A stretch of DNA of 64,000 nucleotides from JACVRW01 sp963728155 (GTDB taxonomy: Bacteria; Actinomycetota; Thermoleophilia; Solirubrobacterales; Thermoleophilaceae). This document shows, one piece after another, positions 8,863 to 17,579 of the stretch; within the stretch, counting starts at the first letter, position 1; every line of letters begins with the position of its first letter. The position numbers were made by a program, and so were the translations under genes. The stretch spans positions 868,001 to 932,000 of the forward strand of contig CAVSJF010000006.1 in the NCBI GenBank assembly GCA_963728155.1. Reading direction: 5' to 3'. The notes beneath the pieces were generated by a model. That model was not told the DNA's origin and ran no database searches. It saw only the letters and a list, made by a program, of their open reading frames with translations.

Positions 8863-9977
8863 CCCGTCTCCTCCAGGCGGCGTGAGCGGTCGGCCACGAT
8901 CCGCACGTCCACGCCGGGCATCTTGCGCATGATCCGGTCGGGCAGCGACTCGGAGAAGCGCCTCAGCCCGGTTTGGGGCTCGGGCCGGCCAATCAGCACG
9001 TAGGTGGTGCCGCGCTCGCCGGCCACCCGGGCGGCGGTATCGACGAGGTCGTCGCCCTCCTCCACCAGGAACTGGGCGCCGAGGACCGAGGACAGCCGGC
9101 GCAGCGCCTCGAGCTGCTCGCGCTCCTCTCCGCGCGGCGGTGGGCCGGGCGGATGAACGTAGAGCAGGTCGAGCTCGGCGTTCAGCCGCTGCGCGGAACG
9201 CCACGCGCGCCGCACCAGCCGCTGAGAGCGCGGGCGCGGCGTTATCAGTGCGAGCACGCGCTCCGCCAGCGCCGCGGGCGCCTCGTCGGCCAGCAGGTCC
9301 TCCCTGGTGCCAAGCACCTCGGCCGCGGCTCGCCCGCGCTTCAGCTCCACCTCCTCGGCGGTCTGACGCAGGGCCACCTCGCGCAGCGCGGCCAGGTTCT
9401 CCACGCGAAAGAAGTTGTTGAGCGCGGCGGGCACCCGCTCCTTGGGATACACCTTGCCCTCGCGCAGCCGCCCGATCAGCGCCTGCGGCGTCAGATCGAC
9501 GAGCACCACCTCGTCCGCAGAGGCCAGCACGTGGTCGGGGAAGGTCTCCCTCACCCGCACCCCGGTCAGCTCGGCCACGCGGTCGTTGAGCGACTCCAGA
9601 TGCTGGACGTTCACCGTGGAGAACACGTCGATGCCGGCGTCGAGCACGTCCTCGATGTCCTCGTAGCGCTTGCCGTGCTCGAGACCCGGCGGGTTGGAGT
9701 GGGCCAGCTCGTCGATCAGGCAAAGCTCCGGGGAGCGTTGAAAGATGGCCGGCAGGTCCATCTCGTCGACGCTTGCTCCCCGGTACTCGACCTGGCGGCG
9801 GGGAAGCCGCTCGAGCCCCTCCGCCTGGGCCTCCGTCTCGGGGCGGGCGTGGGGCTCGAGGTAACCGATCAGGACGTCACGGCCGGCGGTCTGCTCGGCC
9901 CTGCCCTCCTGAAGCATGCGGTAGGTCTTGCCGACGCCGGCCGCCATGCCCAGGAAGATCTTGTAGTGGCCTCGCAC
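8859..9977 (-). CDS. kdpD: KdpD N-terminal sensor protein without kinase
   Basis: A 372-residue protein that matches only the N-terminal, cytoplasmic half of KdpD. It has the Walker A-like AAGVGKTYRMLQEGRA at the start, LCLIDELAHSNPPG (Walker B region), KRYEDIEDVLDAGIDVFSTV, and a C-terminal Usp-like segment (LDLLYVHPPGP...GTTYVLIGRPEPQTG). There are no transmembrane segments, no H-box and no ATPase kinase domain. The start is a GTG at 9977 preceded by AAGGAG, five bases after the KdpB stop. The missing kinase half is encoded separately at 15261-16634. N-terminal-only KdpD proteins are known in some cyanobacteria. Confidence 0.87.
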   Translation of the reverse strand: MRGHYKIFLGMAAGVGKTYRMLQEGRAEQTAGRDVLIGYLEPHARPETEAQAEGLERLPRRQVEYRGASVDEMDLPAIFQRSPELCLIDELAHSNPPGLEHGKRYEDIEDVLDAGIDVFSTVNVQHLESLNDRVAELTGVRVRETFPDHVLASADEVVLVDLTPQALIGRLREGKVYPKERVPAALNNFFRVENLAALREVALRQTAEEVELKRGRAAAEVLGTREDLLADEAPAALAERVLALITPRPRSQRLVRRAWRSAQRLNAELDLLYVHPPGPPPRGEEREQLEALRRLSSVLGAQFLVEEGDDLVDTAARVAGERGTTYVLIGRPEPQTGLRRFSESLPDRIMRKMPGVDVRIVADRSRRLEETG

Positions 9978-9982
9978 GCTCC

Positions 9983-12041
9983 TTACGCACCGAGCACATT
10001 GTGGACCACCAGGTCGATCAGCTTGATTCCGATGAAGGGCGCGATCAGCCCTCCGAGCCCGTAGAACAGCAGGTTGCGTCGCAGAAGAGCGGTGGCGCCG
10101 ACGGGGCGGTAGCGCACTCCGCGCAGCGCGAGCGGCACGAGTACGGGGATGATCAGCGCGTTGAAGACGATCGCCGAGATGATGGCCGACGAGGGCGTGC
10201 CCAGGTCCATGATGTTGAGACGCTCGAGCGGCCCCGATCGACTCGCCGGAGGCCAGATAGGCGGTGGCGAAGATCGCGGGCAGGATGGCGAAGTACTTCG
10301 CCACGTCGTTGGCCACGGAGAATGTGGTCAGGGCTCCGCGGGTGATCAACAGCTGCTTGCCGATCTCGACGATCTCGATCAGCTTGGTCGGATTGGAGTC
10401 GAGATCGACCATGTTGCCCGCCTCGCGCGCCGCCTGGGTGCCGGTGTTCATGGCCACGCCCACGTCGGCCTGAGCCAGCGCAGGGGCGTCGTTGGTGCCG
10501 TCGCCGGTCATGGCCACGAGCCGGCCCTCGCGCTGCTCCTCGCGGATCAGCTCGAGCTTGCGCTCGGGGGTGGCCTCGGCCAGGAAGTCATCCACGCCCG
10601 ACTCGTCGGCGATCTTGGCCGCCGTGAGCGGGTTGTCGCCGGTCACCATCACCGTGCGGATGCCCATGGCGCGCAGCTGGTCGAAGCGGTGGCGCATGCC
10701 TTCCTTGACCACGTCCTTGAGGTAGACCACGCCCAGCACCTGCGAGTCGCGCGCTACGGCCAGCGGCGTTCCACCCTCGGAGGCCACCCGGTCCACGACG
10801 GCCTTCAGGTCGGGTGGAGCCTGGCCGCCCTCGGCGGCCACGAAATCGATGATCGCGTCGCCTGCGCCCTTACGGAGCCGCCGCCCGTCGAGATCCACTC
10901 CGCTCATGCGCGTCTCGGCCGAGAAGGGCACGAACTGGGCGCTCGGATCGAAGGAATGCTCGCGCAGGCCGTACTGCTTGGCGAGCACGACGATCGAGCG
11001 GCCCTCCGGGGTCTCGTCGGCGAGGGACGCCATCTGGGCGACCTCGGCCAGCGCCGCCTCGTCCACTCCGGGCATGGGCAGGAACTCGGTGGCCTCGCGA
11101 TTACCGAGGGTGATCGTGCCCGTCTTGTCGAGCAGGAGCACGTCGACGTCGCCCGAGGCCTCGACCGAGCGGCCCGACAGGGCCAACACGTTGCGGCGCA
11201 CGAGCCGGTCCATCCCGGCGATGCCGATGGCCGAGAGCAGGGCGCCGATCGTGGTGGGGATCAGCGCCACGAGCAGCGCGATCAGGGTGGCCACCGAGAT
11301 GCTGGTGTCCGCGAACTCAGCGAAGGGGCGCAGACTGACCACCACCACCAGGAAGATCAGCGTGAGCCCGGCGAGCAGGATCCCCAGCGCGATCTCGTTC
11401 GGGGTCTTGCGCCGCGCGGCGCCCTCGACGAGGGCGATCATGCGGTCGAGGAAGCTCTCCCCCGGCAGCTGCGTGACCTCCACGACGATGCGATCCGAGA
11501 GCACCTTGGTCCCGCCGGTGACCGCGCTGCGGTCGCCGCCCGACTCGCGGATCACGGGCGCGGACTCACCGGTCACCGCGGACTCGTCGACCGAGGCGAT
11601 GCCGTCGATCACCGTGCCGTCGCCGGGGATGAACTCGCCGGCCTCGACCACCACCACATCGCCGCGTGTCAGCTCGGACGCCGGCTTGTCGCTGCCGTCA
11701 CGCAGCCGGGCGACGGTCTCGGTGCGCATCGCCCGCAGAGCGTCGGCCTGGGCCTTGCCTCGGCCCTCGGCGAGCGCCTCCGCCAGGTTGGCGAAAACCA
11801 CCGTCAGCCACAGCCACACTGCGACCGTGAACGTGAACCACGCGGGCTCGTCGCCGCCGCCGAGAGGCTCACCGCCGAAGGCCTGGATGAGCCAGCCCAG
11901 GGTGGTGATGACCGCTCCGATCTCCACCACGAACATGACCGGGTTGCGAAATTGGACGCGCGGGTCGAGCTTGACGAAGCTGGCGAGGATGGCCTGGCGC
12001 AGCGCGGCGCCGCCGAAGGGGCTCTGGCCGTCGTTTCTCAT
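9983..12041 (-). CDS. kdpB: K+-transporting P-type ATPase subunit B, one frameshift
   Basis: The catalytic subunit of the Kdp potassium pump, about 685 residues once corrected. It contains the phosphorylation motif LLLDKTGTITLGN, the TGES loop (SAVTGESAPV), the nucleotide-binding region and VAMTGDGTNDAPALAQADVG. Near 10232-10235 the frame breaks inside CCCC (GGGG on the coding strand); removing one base joins SIGPLERLNIMDLGTPSSAI and the C-terminal half (to VVHNVLGA). The ATG at 12041 overlaps the KdpC stop by 4 bp. ATP hydrolysis by KdpB drives K+ through KdpA. Confidence 0.92.
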
Positions 12042-12635
12042 CGCGTGGCCTCCTCGTCGTCGAGCGCGAGGTTCAGCTCGAGCACGTTCACTCCCGGCTC
12101 GCCGAACACGCCGAGCCCACGACCGTCGGTGTTCTCCTCGATCAGCTCGCGCACCCGTTCGGGCTCGAGCCCGCGCTCGTCGGCCACGCGGGCGGCCTGG
12201 ATCTCGGCGTTGTCGGGCGAGATGTGCGGATCGACACCGGACGCCGCGCTCTGGATGGCGTCGGGCGGGACGTCGGCGGCGCGCAGCCCCGGGGTAAAGG
12301 GTCGCTCGCGCTTCAGGTAGGCGGCCAGGTTGTCCTCGAAGTACTTGCGAAGCTCGGCGCTGTTGGGCCCGAGGTTGTTGAAGAAGGTGGCGTTGGGGCT
12401 GTAGCCGGTCACTGACGGCCGCGACTGGAAATAGCGCGCGCCGCCGCGGCCGCTGAAGTCTTGGCCGATCAGGCGCGAGCCCACCGCCTGCGCCATCGCG
12501 CTCGATCTGGCTGCCGTCCGCCTTGTTCGGCCAGACCACCTGGGCCACGCCGGTGGTGAGCAGCGGATAGGCGAGCCCCAGCAGCAGCGTGAAGATCACG
12601 ATGGCGAGGAGGGAGGTTGTGAGCTCTCGTTTCAT
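12038..12635 (-). CDS. kdpC: K+-transporting ATPase subunit C, one frameshift
   Basis: A KdpC of about 198 residues after correction. The first frame holds the single membrane segment (LLAIVIFTLLLGLAYPLLTT), then PNKADGSQIERDG. The second frame continues with AVGSRLIGQDFSG, YFQSRPSVTGY, and the family C-terminus SPDNAEIQAARVADERG...NVLELNLAL. The break is one extra base near 12490-12494. KdpC stabilises the KdpA-KdpB complex and raises ATP affinity. Here it lies between kdpA and kdpB, whereas the common order is A-B-C. Confidence 0.9.
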
Positions 12636-12637
12636 GG

Positions 12638-14347
12638 TCAGAAGAGCTGGTCGGTGAGTCCCTGGACCACCGGGCCGAGCAGGAAGGCGGGGAAGAAGGT
12701 GAGCGCCGCGACGATCACGATCGTGGCGATCAGCAGGAGTACGAACGTGCCGGTGTCGGTGCGAAAGGTGCCCGGGCCGAGCGGCGACACCCGCTTCGGC
12801 GCGAGTGAACCGGCCACGGCAAGCGCGGCCACCAGCGGCACGAAGCGCCCGAAGAGCATGGCGAGCCCGCCGAGCAGGTCCGCGAACGTGATTCCGAACG
12901 CACCGACGTTCGTGCCGTTGGGCTGCACGTAGCCCGTGTAGCCGGCGAAGGCGGAGCCGTTGTTGTTGGCCTGCGAAAGGTAGGCGTACAGGCTCTCCGA
13001 GAACCCCTGCGGTCCAGGGTTGTAGACCGAGGGGGCGCCGTACTTGGTGGCGACGGCGAGGGCGGTGGCCACGAGCACCGCGAGCGGCACGAACAGCGTG
13101 CCAACCATCACGAGCTTGACCTCTCGGGCCTCGATCTTCTTTCCCAGGTATTCGGGTGTGCGGCCCACCATCAGGCCGGCGATGAACACCCCCAGCACCA
13201 CGAACAGCAGCATTCCGTAGAGCCCGGAGCCGACCCCGCCGAAGACCACCTCGCCGGTGGAGATGTTCAACATCGGCACGAGGCCGCCTATGCCGGTGAG
13301 GGAGTCGAAGGCGGAGTTGACCGCGCCGCAGGAGGCGACGGTGGTGATGGCGGTGAACAGGGCGCTCGAGGCGATGCCGAAGCGCTGCTCCTTGCCCTCC
13401 AGGTTGCCCGGCTCGCCCGTCAGTCCGGCCAGGTGCTGCGCGGGCGAGGCGTCGCCCTCCGCGGCGTACACCACCGCCACCGAGGCCACGAACATGATGA
13501 GCATGACCGCGTACAGGGCCCAGCCCTGACGGCGGTTGCCCACGAGCCGGCCGAAGGTTGCCGTCAGGCCCGCCGGGATGATCAGGATGAGGAGCATCTC
13601 GACGAAGTTCGTCAGGCCGGTCGGGTTCTCGAAGGGCATGGCGCTGTTGACGTTGAAGAAGCCGCCGCCGTTGGTGCCGAGCATCTTGATGACCTCCTGG
13701 GAGGCCACCGGGCCGAGCGCGAGCGTCTGGTCTCCCACCGCGGTGTAGGCGCCGAGGCTCTGGATCACTCCCTGCGAGACCAGCAACAGCGCCCCCACGA
13801 AGGAGATCGGCAACAGCACGTAGAGAAGGGTGCGTGTGAGGTCCTGCCAGAAGTTGCCGAGCGAGGACGCCGAGCGCGCGGCGAAACCGCGGATCACGGC
13901 GATGGCGACCGAGATGCCGACCGCCGCGGAGATGAAGTTCTGGACGGCGAGGCCCGTCATCTGGGAGAAGTAGGAGAGCGTCGTCTCGCCGGCGTAGTAC
14001 TGCCAGTTGGTGTTCGTGATGAAGGACGAGGCGGTGTTGAAGCTCACGTCCCAGGTGCCCGAGCTGAGGTCCTCGGGGTTGAAGGGGTGAATCCCCTGCG
14101 TGCGCAGGATGACGTAGAGGAAGAGCCAGAAGAGGCCCGAGAACACGAGCACCGAACGCGCGTAGGACTTCCAGTCCTGCCCGGCGTTCGGGTTGACGCG
14201 CAGGCCCTTGAGCAGGATCCGCTCCACCGGCGCCAGCAGGGTCAGCTCGCCGCGATAGACGCGGGCCATGTAGCTGCCCAGCACCGGCGTGAGCGCGGTC
14301 AGGACCACGACGTAGATCGCGATCTGCAGCCAGCCCTGTGCGGTCAC
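12638..14347 (-). CDS. kdpA: K+-transporting ATPase subunit A
   Basis: The 569-residue channel-like subunit, close to the usual 557-570. About ten membrane helices and the four selectivity-filter repeats are present, including SSFITNTNWQYY, LGTNGGGFFNVNSAMPFENP, TTVASCGAVNSAFDSLTGIG and NNNGSAFAGYTGY. It takes up K+ selectively from outside. The start (GTG at 14347) overlaps the KdpF stop, and KdpC begins two bases after the KdpA stop, so F-A-C-B form one transcription unit. Confidence 0.96.
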   Translation of the reverse strand: MTAQGWLQIAIYVVVLTALTPVLGSYMARVYRGELTLLAPVERILLKGLRVNPNAGQDWKSYARSVLVFSGLFWLFLYVILRTQGIHPFNPEDLSSGTWDVSFNTASSFITNTNWQYYAGETTLSYFSQMTGLAVQNFISAAVGISVAIAVIRGFAARSASSLGNFWQDLTRTLLYVLLPISFVGALLLVSQGVIQSLGAYTAVGDQTLALGPVASQEVIKMLGTNGGGFFNVNSAMPFENPTGLTNFVEMLLILIIPAGLTATFGRLVGNRRQGWALYAVMLIMFVASVAVVYAAEGDASPAQHLAGLTGEPGNLEGKEQRFGIASSALFTAITTVASCGAVNSAFDSLTGIGGLVPMLNISTGEVVFGGVGSGLYGMLLFVVLGVFIAGLMVGRTPEYLGKKIEAREVKLVMVGTLFVPLAVLVATALAVATKYGAPSVYNPGPQGFSESLYAYLSQANNNGSAFAGYTGYVQPNGTNVGAFGITFADLLGGLAMLFGRFVPLVAALAVAGSLAPKRVSPLGPGTFRTDTGTFVLLLIATIVIVAALTFFPAFLLGPVVQGLTDQLF

Positions 14348-14433
14348 AGGCGCTCGCCTCGCAGCAGCGCGTACAGCAGGTACGAGAACACCAGCAAAGA
14401 CACGAGCAGACCGATTAGCTCGGCTGCGCTCAT
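14344..14433 (-). CDS. kdpF: KdpF small subunit
   Basis: From the ATG at 14433 the frame gives exactly 29 residues (MSAAELIGLLVSLLVFSYLL, then YALLRGERL), the length and pattern of KdpF: one helix, an aromatic-rich exit and a charged tail. KdpF stabilises the KdpABC complex. The same frame is open upstream through a second hydrophobic stretch (VDLLSIILALTAFALMLLLD) to GTG at 14517 and TTG at 14541, so a two-helix form of up to 65 residues is possible. It overlaps kdpA by 4 bp. Confidence 0.75.
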   Translation of the reverse strand: MSAAELIGLLVSLLVFSYLLYALLRGERL

Positions 14434-14541
14434 ACGCGGTCGAGGGCCTCGATCGAGAAGGAGCATCAGTGCGAAGGCGGTCAGCGCCAGGATGATTGAG
14501 AGCAGGTCCACAGTCACCAGCTTCGGAGCCCGCTCAGGCAA

Positions 14542-14563
14542 GGCGGCGTCAAGAAGCGCCGCC
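14542..14563 (-). terminator. Hairpin between kdpE and kdpF
   Basis: GGCGGCG (14542-14548) and CGCCGCC (14557-14563) form a perfect 7-bp stem with an 8-nt loop, in the gap between the kdpE stop and kdpF. There is no T-run after it, so it could be a weak terminator, an attenuator or a leader structure that lets kdpFACB be controlled separately from the regulators. Confidence 0.5.
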
Positions 14564-14580
14564 CACCTATCAAGTTTTCG

Positions 14581-15264
14581 TCAAGACGCCACGAAGCGGT
14601 AGCCCACGCCCGAATCGGTGCGGATGAAGGCGGGCGCGCCCGGCTCGGGCTCGATCTTTCGCCTCAGGTTGGCGATGTGCACACGCAGGGTGTGGGTGTC
14701 GTCCTGGTAGGCCTGCCCCCAAACCTCGCCGAGCAGGGCTCGGTGGGTCATCAGCCGGCCGCGGTTGCGCGCGAGCACGCGCAGGAGATCGAACTCGATC
14801 GGGGTCAGGTGGACCTCCTGCCCGTCGCGCAGGACGCGATGCGCGGCCACGTCGATCTCGAGGCCCTCCACTCGTAGGACCGGCTCCTCGCGGCTGCCCG
14901 CCCGGCGCAGTGCCGCGTTCAGACGCGCCACCAGCTCGCCCGGGCTGAAGGGCTTGGTCACATAATCGTCGGCTCCGGACTCGAGCGCGCGGATCTTCTC
15001 GTTCTCCTCGCCCACCGCGGACAGCACGAGGATGGGCATCTGGGACCACTCGCGGATGGAACGGCAGACCGCGATGCCGTCGCCGTCGGGCAGGATCAGG
15101 TCGAGGATCGCCGCGTCGGGGGCCCTGAGCGCGGCGGCGTCTAGGGCCTCCTCGGCGCTCTGGGCGCTGACCACCTCGAAGCCCGCGTCGCGCAGGATCA
15201 CGCGCAGGGCGCGCAGGATCTGAGGCTCGTCGTCGCAGACGAGCACCCGCCGCCCCGCGCTCAA
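14581..15264 (-). CDS. kdpE: OmpR-family response regulator KdpE
   Basis: A 227-residue response regulator. The receiver has VLVCDDEPQILRALRVILRD (acidic pocket), the phospho-acceptor Asp in AAILDLILPDGDG, and the conserved Lys in DDYVTKPFSPGEL. The C-terminal winged helix (about residues 130-225) contains VHLTPIEFDLLRVLARNRGR and THTLRVHIANLRRKIEPEPG, then the wing RTDSGVGYRF. It should activate kdpFACB on K+ limitation. The start overlaps the stop of the histidine kinase gene by 4 bp. Confidence 0.93.
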   Translation of the reverse strand: MSAGRRVLVCDDEPQILRALRVILRDAGFEVVSAQSAEEALDAAALRAPDAAILDLILPDGDGIAVCRSIREWSQMPILVLSAVGEENEKIRALESGADDYVTKPFSPGELVARLNAALRRAGSREEPVLRVEGLEIDVAAHRVLRDGQEVHLTPIEFDLLRVLARNRGRLMTHRALLGEVWGQAYQDDTHTLRVHIANLRRKIEPEPGAPAFIRTDSGVGYRFVAS

Positions 15265-16634
15265 GGGACCTGGGCGGGCTGCTCCGACGGCAGCGGCAGC
15301 GCCACCACGATGGTCGTGCCCTGTCCCGGCAGCGACTCGGCCCGGATGCGCCCTCCATTGGCCTCGACGAAACCGCGGGCGATGGCCAGCCCGAGCCCGG
15401 TGCCGGAGTGATCCCCGGCGGAGTGGAAGGGCTCGAAGACACGCTCGAGCTCCTCGCGCGCCATGCCCGGCCCGCGGTCGCCGACGCGCAGCAGAACCTG
15501 TTGACCCGTCCTGCGCGCCCTCACCGTCACCGGCTCGCCCGCACCGTGGCGGCCCGCGTTGTCGAGCACGTTGGCCAGGGCGCGCTCGAGCTGGCCTCCG
15601 TCGGCCTGGACGAGCGGAAGGTCAGCCCCGATCTGGACGTCAAAGCCTCCCGGGGGTGCCGTGACGCTCTCGATGGCCGTGCCCACGATCTCCTCGACGG
15701 AAACCCAGTCCGCGCGTGACTCGACACCGCCGGCCTGGAGGCGTGAGAGGTCGAGCAGGTTGTCCACGAGCCTCGCCAGACGCGCGCTCTCCAGGGCGAT
15801 CACCGAGGTCAGCTCGTCGCGCGACTCCGGGGAGAGCGTCGCGGAGCCGAGCCCCTCCGCGGCGGTCGTGATGGCCGTGAGCGGCGAGCGCAGATCGTGG
15901 GAGACCGAGCGCAGGACCGCTGTCTTGACGACGTTCGAACGCCGAAGGGCCTTGGTCTCGATCACCTGCGTCTCGAGCTCCTCGCGTTTCCGCGCCGCGG
16001 CCACCAGAGTCTCGAGAGCAGGCACCACGCGGTCCTGAAGGGCCTCGAGCACGTCGGGCTCGGTGTCGCGCGGCACCATCACGGTCCCCACGCGTGCTCC
16101 TCCCACTATCAGCGGCAGCGCGCGCAGGCGCTCGTCGGAGTCGGCCCACGCCAGCTCGATCGACACCGAGGAGAGCCCGAAGGCCGAGGCGATTCGCCGG
16201 CCGGCGGTGCGCAGCGACTCCTCGAGCTCGGCGCCACCCAACAGGGTGCGCGCCATCTCGGCGGCGAGATCGGCTTCGGAGCGCCGCCGCTCGGCCTCCT
16301 CAGCCCGGGCTCGCGCCGCGCCGGCCAACCCGCTGATCACCGCCGCCGCCACCAGGAAGACGGCCAGCGCGACCCAGTTCTGTCCGTCGGAGACGGTGAA
16401 GCCGCCGGTGGGCGGGATATGGAAGAAGTTGAAGGCGGCCGCGCTCAGAAAGGCGGTGAAGAGCCCCAGCCACAGGCCCCAGAAGCTGGAGACGAACAGC
16501 ACCGCGAGCATGTAGACCACACCGGTCGAGACCACGGGCACGAGCTCGCGCAGCCCGAAGATGACCACTGTGACCAGCGCCACCGAGCCCACCGCCGCCA
16601 GGGCTCCGGTGGCGGATGAAGGTCGCTGCCGCAC
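15261..16634 (-). CDS. kdpD: KdpD-type sensor histidine kinase (C-terminal half)
   Basis: A 457-residue kinase that corresponds to the C-terminal half of KdpD. A DUF4118 membrane block of about four helices is at residues 10-105 (including AAAFNFFHIPPTGGF, a KdpD hallmark). A GAF-like segment follows, then the H-box SVSHDLRSPLTAITTAAEG, the N-box NVLDNAGRHG, and G-boxes VGDRGPGMAREEL and SGTGLGLAIARGF. It lacks the N-terminal KdpD/Usp cytoplasmic domains, which are encoded at 8859-9977. It phosphorylates the coupled KdpE. The start is GTG at 16634. Confidence 0.92.
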   Translation of the reverse strand: MRQRPSSATGALAAVGSVALVTVVIFGLRELVPVVSTGVVYMLAVLFVSSFWGLWLGLFTAFLSAAAFNFFHIPPTGGFTVSDGQNWVALAVFLVAAAVISGLAGAARARAEEAERRRSEADLAAEMARTLLGGAELEESLRTAGRRIASAFGLSSVSIELAWADSDERLRALPLIVGGARVGTVMVPRDTEPDVLEALQDRVVPALETLVAAARKREELETQVIETKALRRSNVVKTAVLRSVSHDLRSPLTAITTAAEGLGSATLSPESRDELTSVIALESARLARLVDNLLDLSRLQAGGVESRADWVSVEEIVGTAIESVTAPPGGFDVQIGADLPLVQADGGQLERALANVLDNAGRHGAGEPVTVRARRTGQQVLLRVGDRGPGMAREELERVFEPFHSAGDHSGTGLGLAIARGFVEANGGRIRAESLPGQGTTIVVALPLPSEQPAQVP

Positions 16635-16637
16635 CCC

Positions 16638-17483
16638 TTAATCTTGCCGCACGAACGGCCGGCCCGGCTTGCGAGCCGACGCGACCCTCACCGAAACCGG
16701 GACCCGGAGGCCTGAGCCTGCTCGGTAGGGCTCCACGAGGCGGTCGAACTCAGAGCGGATACGGTGCTGGACGGGCTCGGGTTGGCCCAGGACCAGCGCG
16801 GAGCTTCGGACCGTCCCGGCCATCAGGCCATGCCACAGCGCGTCGGGCGACGAGACCTCGAGGTCGAACGACACCTCATCCGTCGCGATGTCCTCCAATC
16901 CCTGGTCGCCGAGCAGGCGGAGCATCTCGCCCTCGTCGGAGAAGCGAAAGAAGGGCGGCCCCACGGGCACGTCGGCCGGAGGCTTCGCACCCGACTCGGC
17001 CACCGCATCGAGCAGCACGCCGATGAACCGCGCCCGCTCGGGCAGATCCCACACCGTGAGCGCGAGGCGCCCATCCGCCGCGAGCACCCGCGCGAACTCG
17101 CCCGCCGCACGCTCGGGATGGCCCAGATGGTGGAGCAGGAAGCTGCCGGTCACCGCGTCGAACGAGCCGTCCGGGAAGGGGAGCGCCTCGGCGTCGCCCA
17201 GGCGAAAGTCGAGCTGGGGATAGCTATCGCGAGCCAGCGCGAGCATGGTCTCCGCGATATCCAAGCCCACCACGGACGCACCGCGCTCCGCGGCCTCGGC
17301 GGTCACGTAGCCGGGCCCGCTGGCCACGTCGAGCACCCGCGCTCCCGGGCGAACCCCGGCGGCGTCGAGCAACGGCTCGACCAAGCGCGGCGTGATCTGG
17401 CCGAAGAACTCGTGGTAGCCCGCCGCGTGCGCCCGCCATCCGGCGGCCTCGAACGCGTTGAACTCGTCGGCCACGTCCGCCAC
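16638..17483 (-). CDS. Class I SAM-dependent methyltransferase
   Basis: A 281-residue methyltransferase of the UbiE/Methyltransf_11 type. Motif I is VLDVASGPGYVTAEAAERG, motif II is VVGLDIAETML, and the adenine region is DFRLGDAEALPFPDGSFDAV, followed by GSFLLHHLGHPERAAGEFAR. The frame is open farther upstream, but that part would be antisense to tRNA-Pro, so the GTG at 17483 (MADVADEFNAFEAAGW) is chosen. The natural substrate is unknown. It lies three bases downstream of the kdp kinase start on the same strand but is probably transcribed independently of it. Confidence 0.85.
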   Translation of the reverse strand: MADVADEFNAFEAAGWRAHAAGYHEFFGQITPRLVEPLLDAAGVRPGARVLDVASGPGYVTAEAAERGASVVGLDIAETMLALARDSYPQLDFRLGDAEALPFPDGSFDAVTGSFLLHHLGHPERAAGEFARVLAADGRLALTVWDLPERARFIGVLLDAVAESGAKPPADVPVGPPFFRFSDEGEMLRLLGDQGLEDIATDEVSFDLEVSSPDALWHGLMAGTVRSSALVLGQPEPVQHRIRSEFDRLVEPYRAGSGLRVPVSVRVASARKPGRPFVRQD

Positions 17484-17505
17484 TCTAACCCGGCGGTTCG
17501 TCGAG

Positions 17506-17579
17506 TCGGGGCGCCCGGATTTGAACCGGGAACCTCGGCCACCCAAAGGCCGCGCGCTACCAGGTTGCGCCACGCCCCG
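17506..17579 (-). tRNA. tRNA-Pro (TGG anticodon)
   Basis: A 74-nt cloverleaf on the minus strand. The acceptor CGGGGCG pairs with CGCCCCG, the anticodon stem CGGCC/GGCCG encloses loop TTTGGGT (anticodon TGG, reads CCA), and the T-arm contains GGTTCAAATCC. The discriminator base is A at 17506; no CCA is encoded. The 5' end overlaps the 3' end of the helix-turn-helix gene at 17557. Confidence 0.95.

Noticed and set aside
10149..12320. Long plus-strand open frame across the kdp locus
   Set aside because: Antisense to kdpB and kdpC; His/Gly/Arg-rich composition of a GC-skew shadow frame.
8859..12635. Single 1258-residue frame apparently fusing KdpC, KdpB and KdpD
   Set aside because: It results from frameshifts in kdpC and kdpB; proper starts, stops and ribosome binding sites separate three genes.
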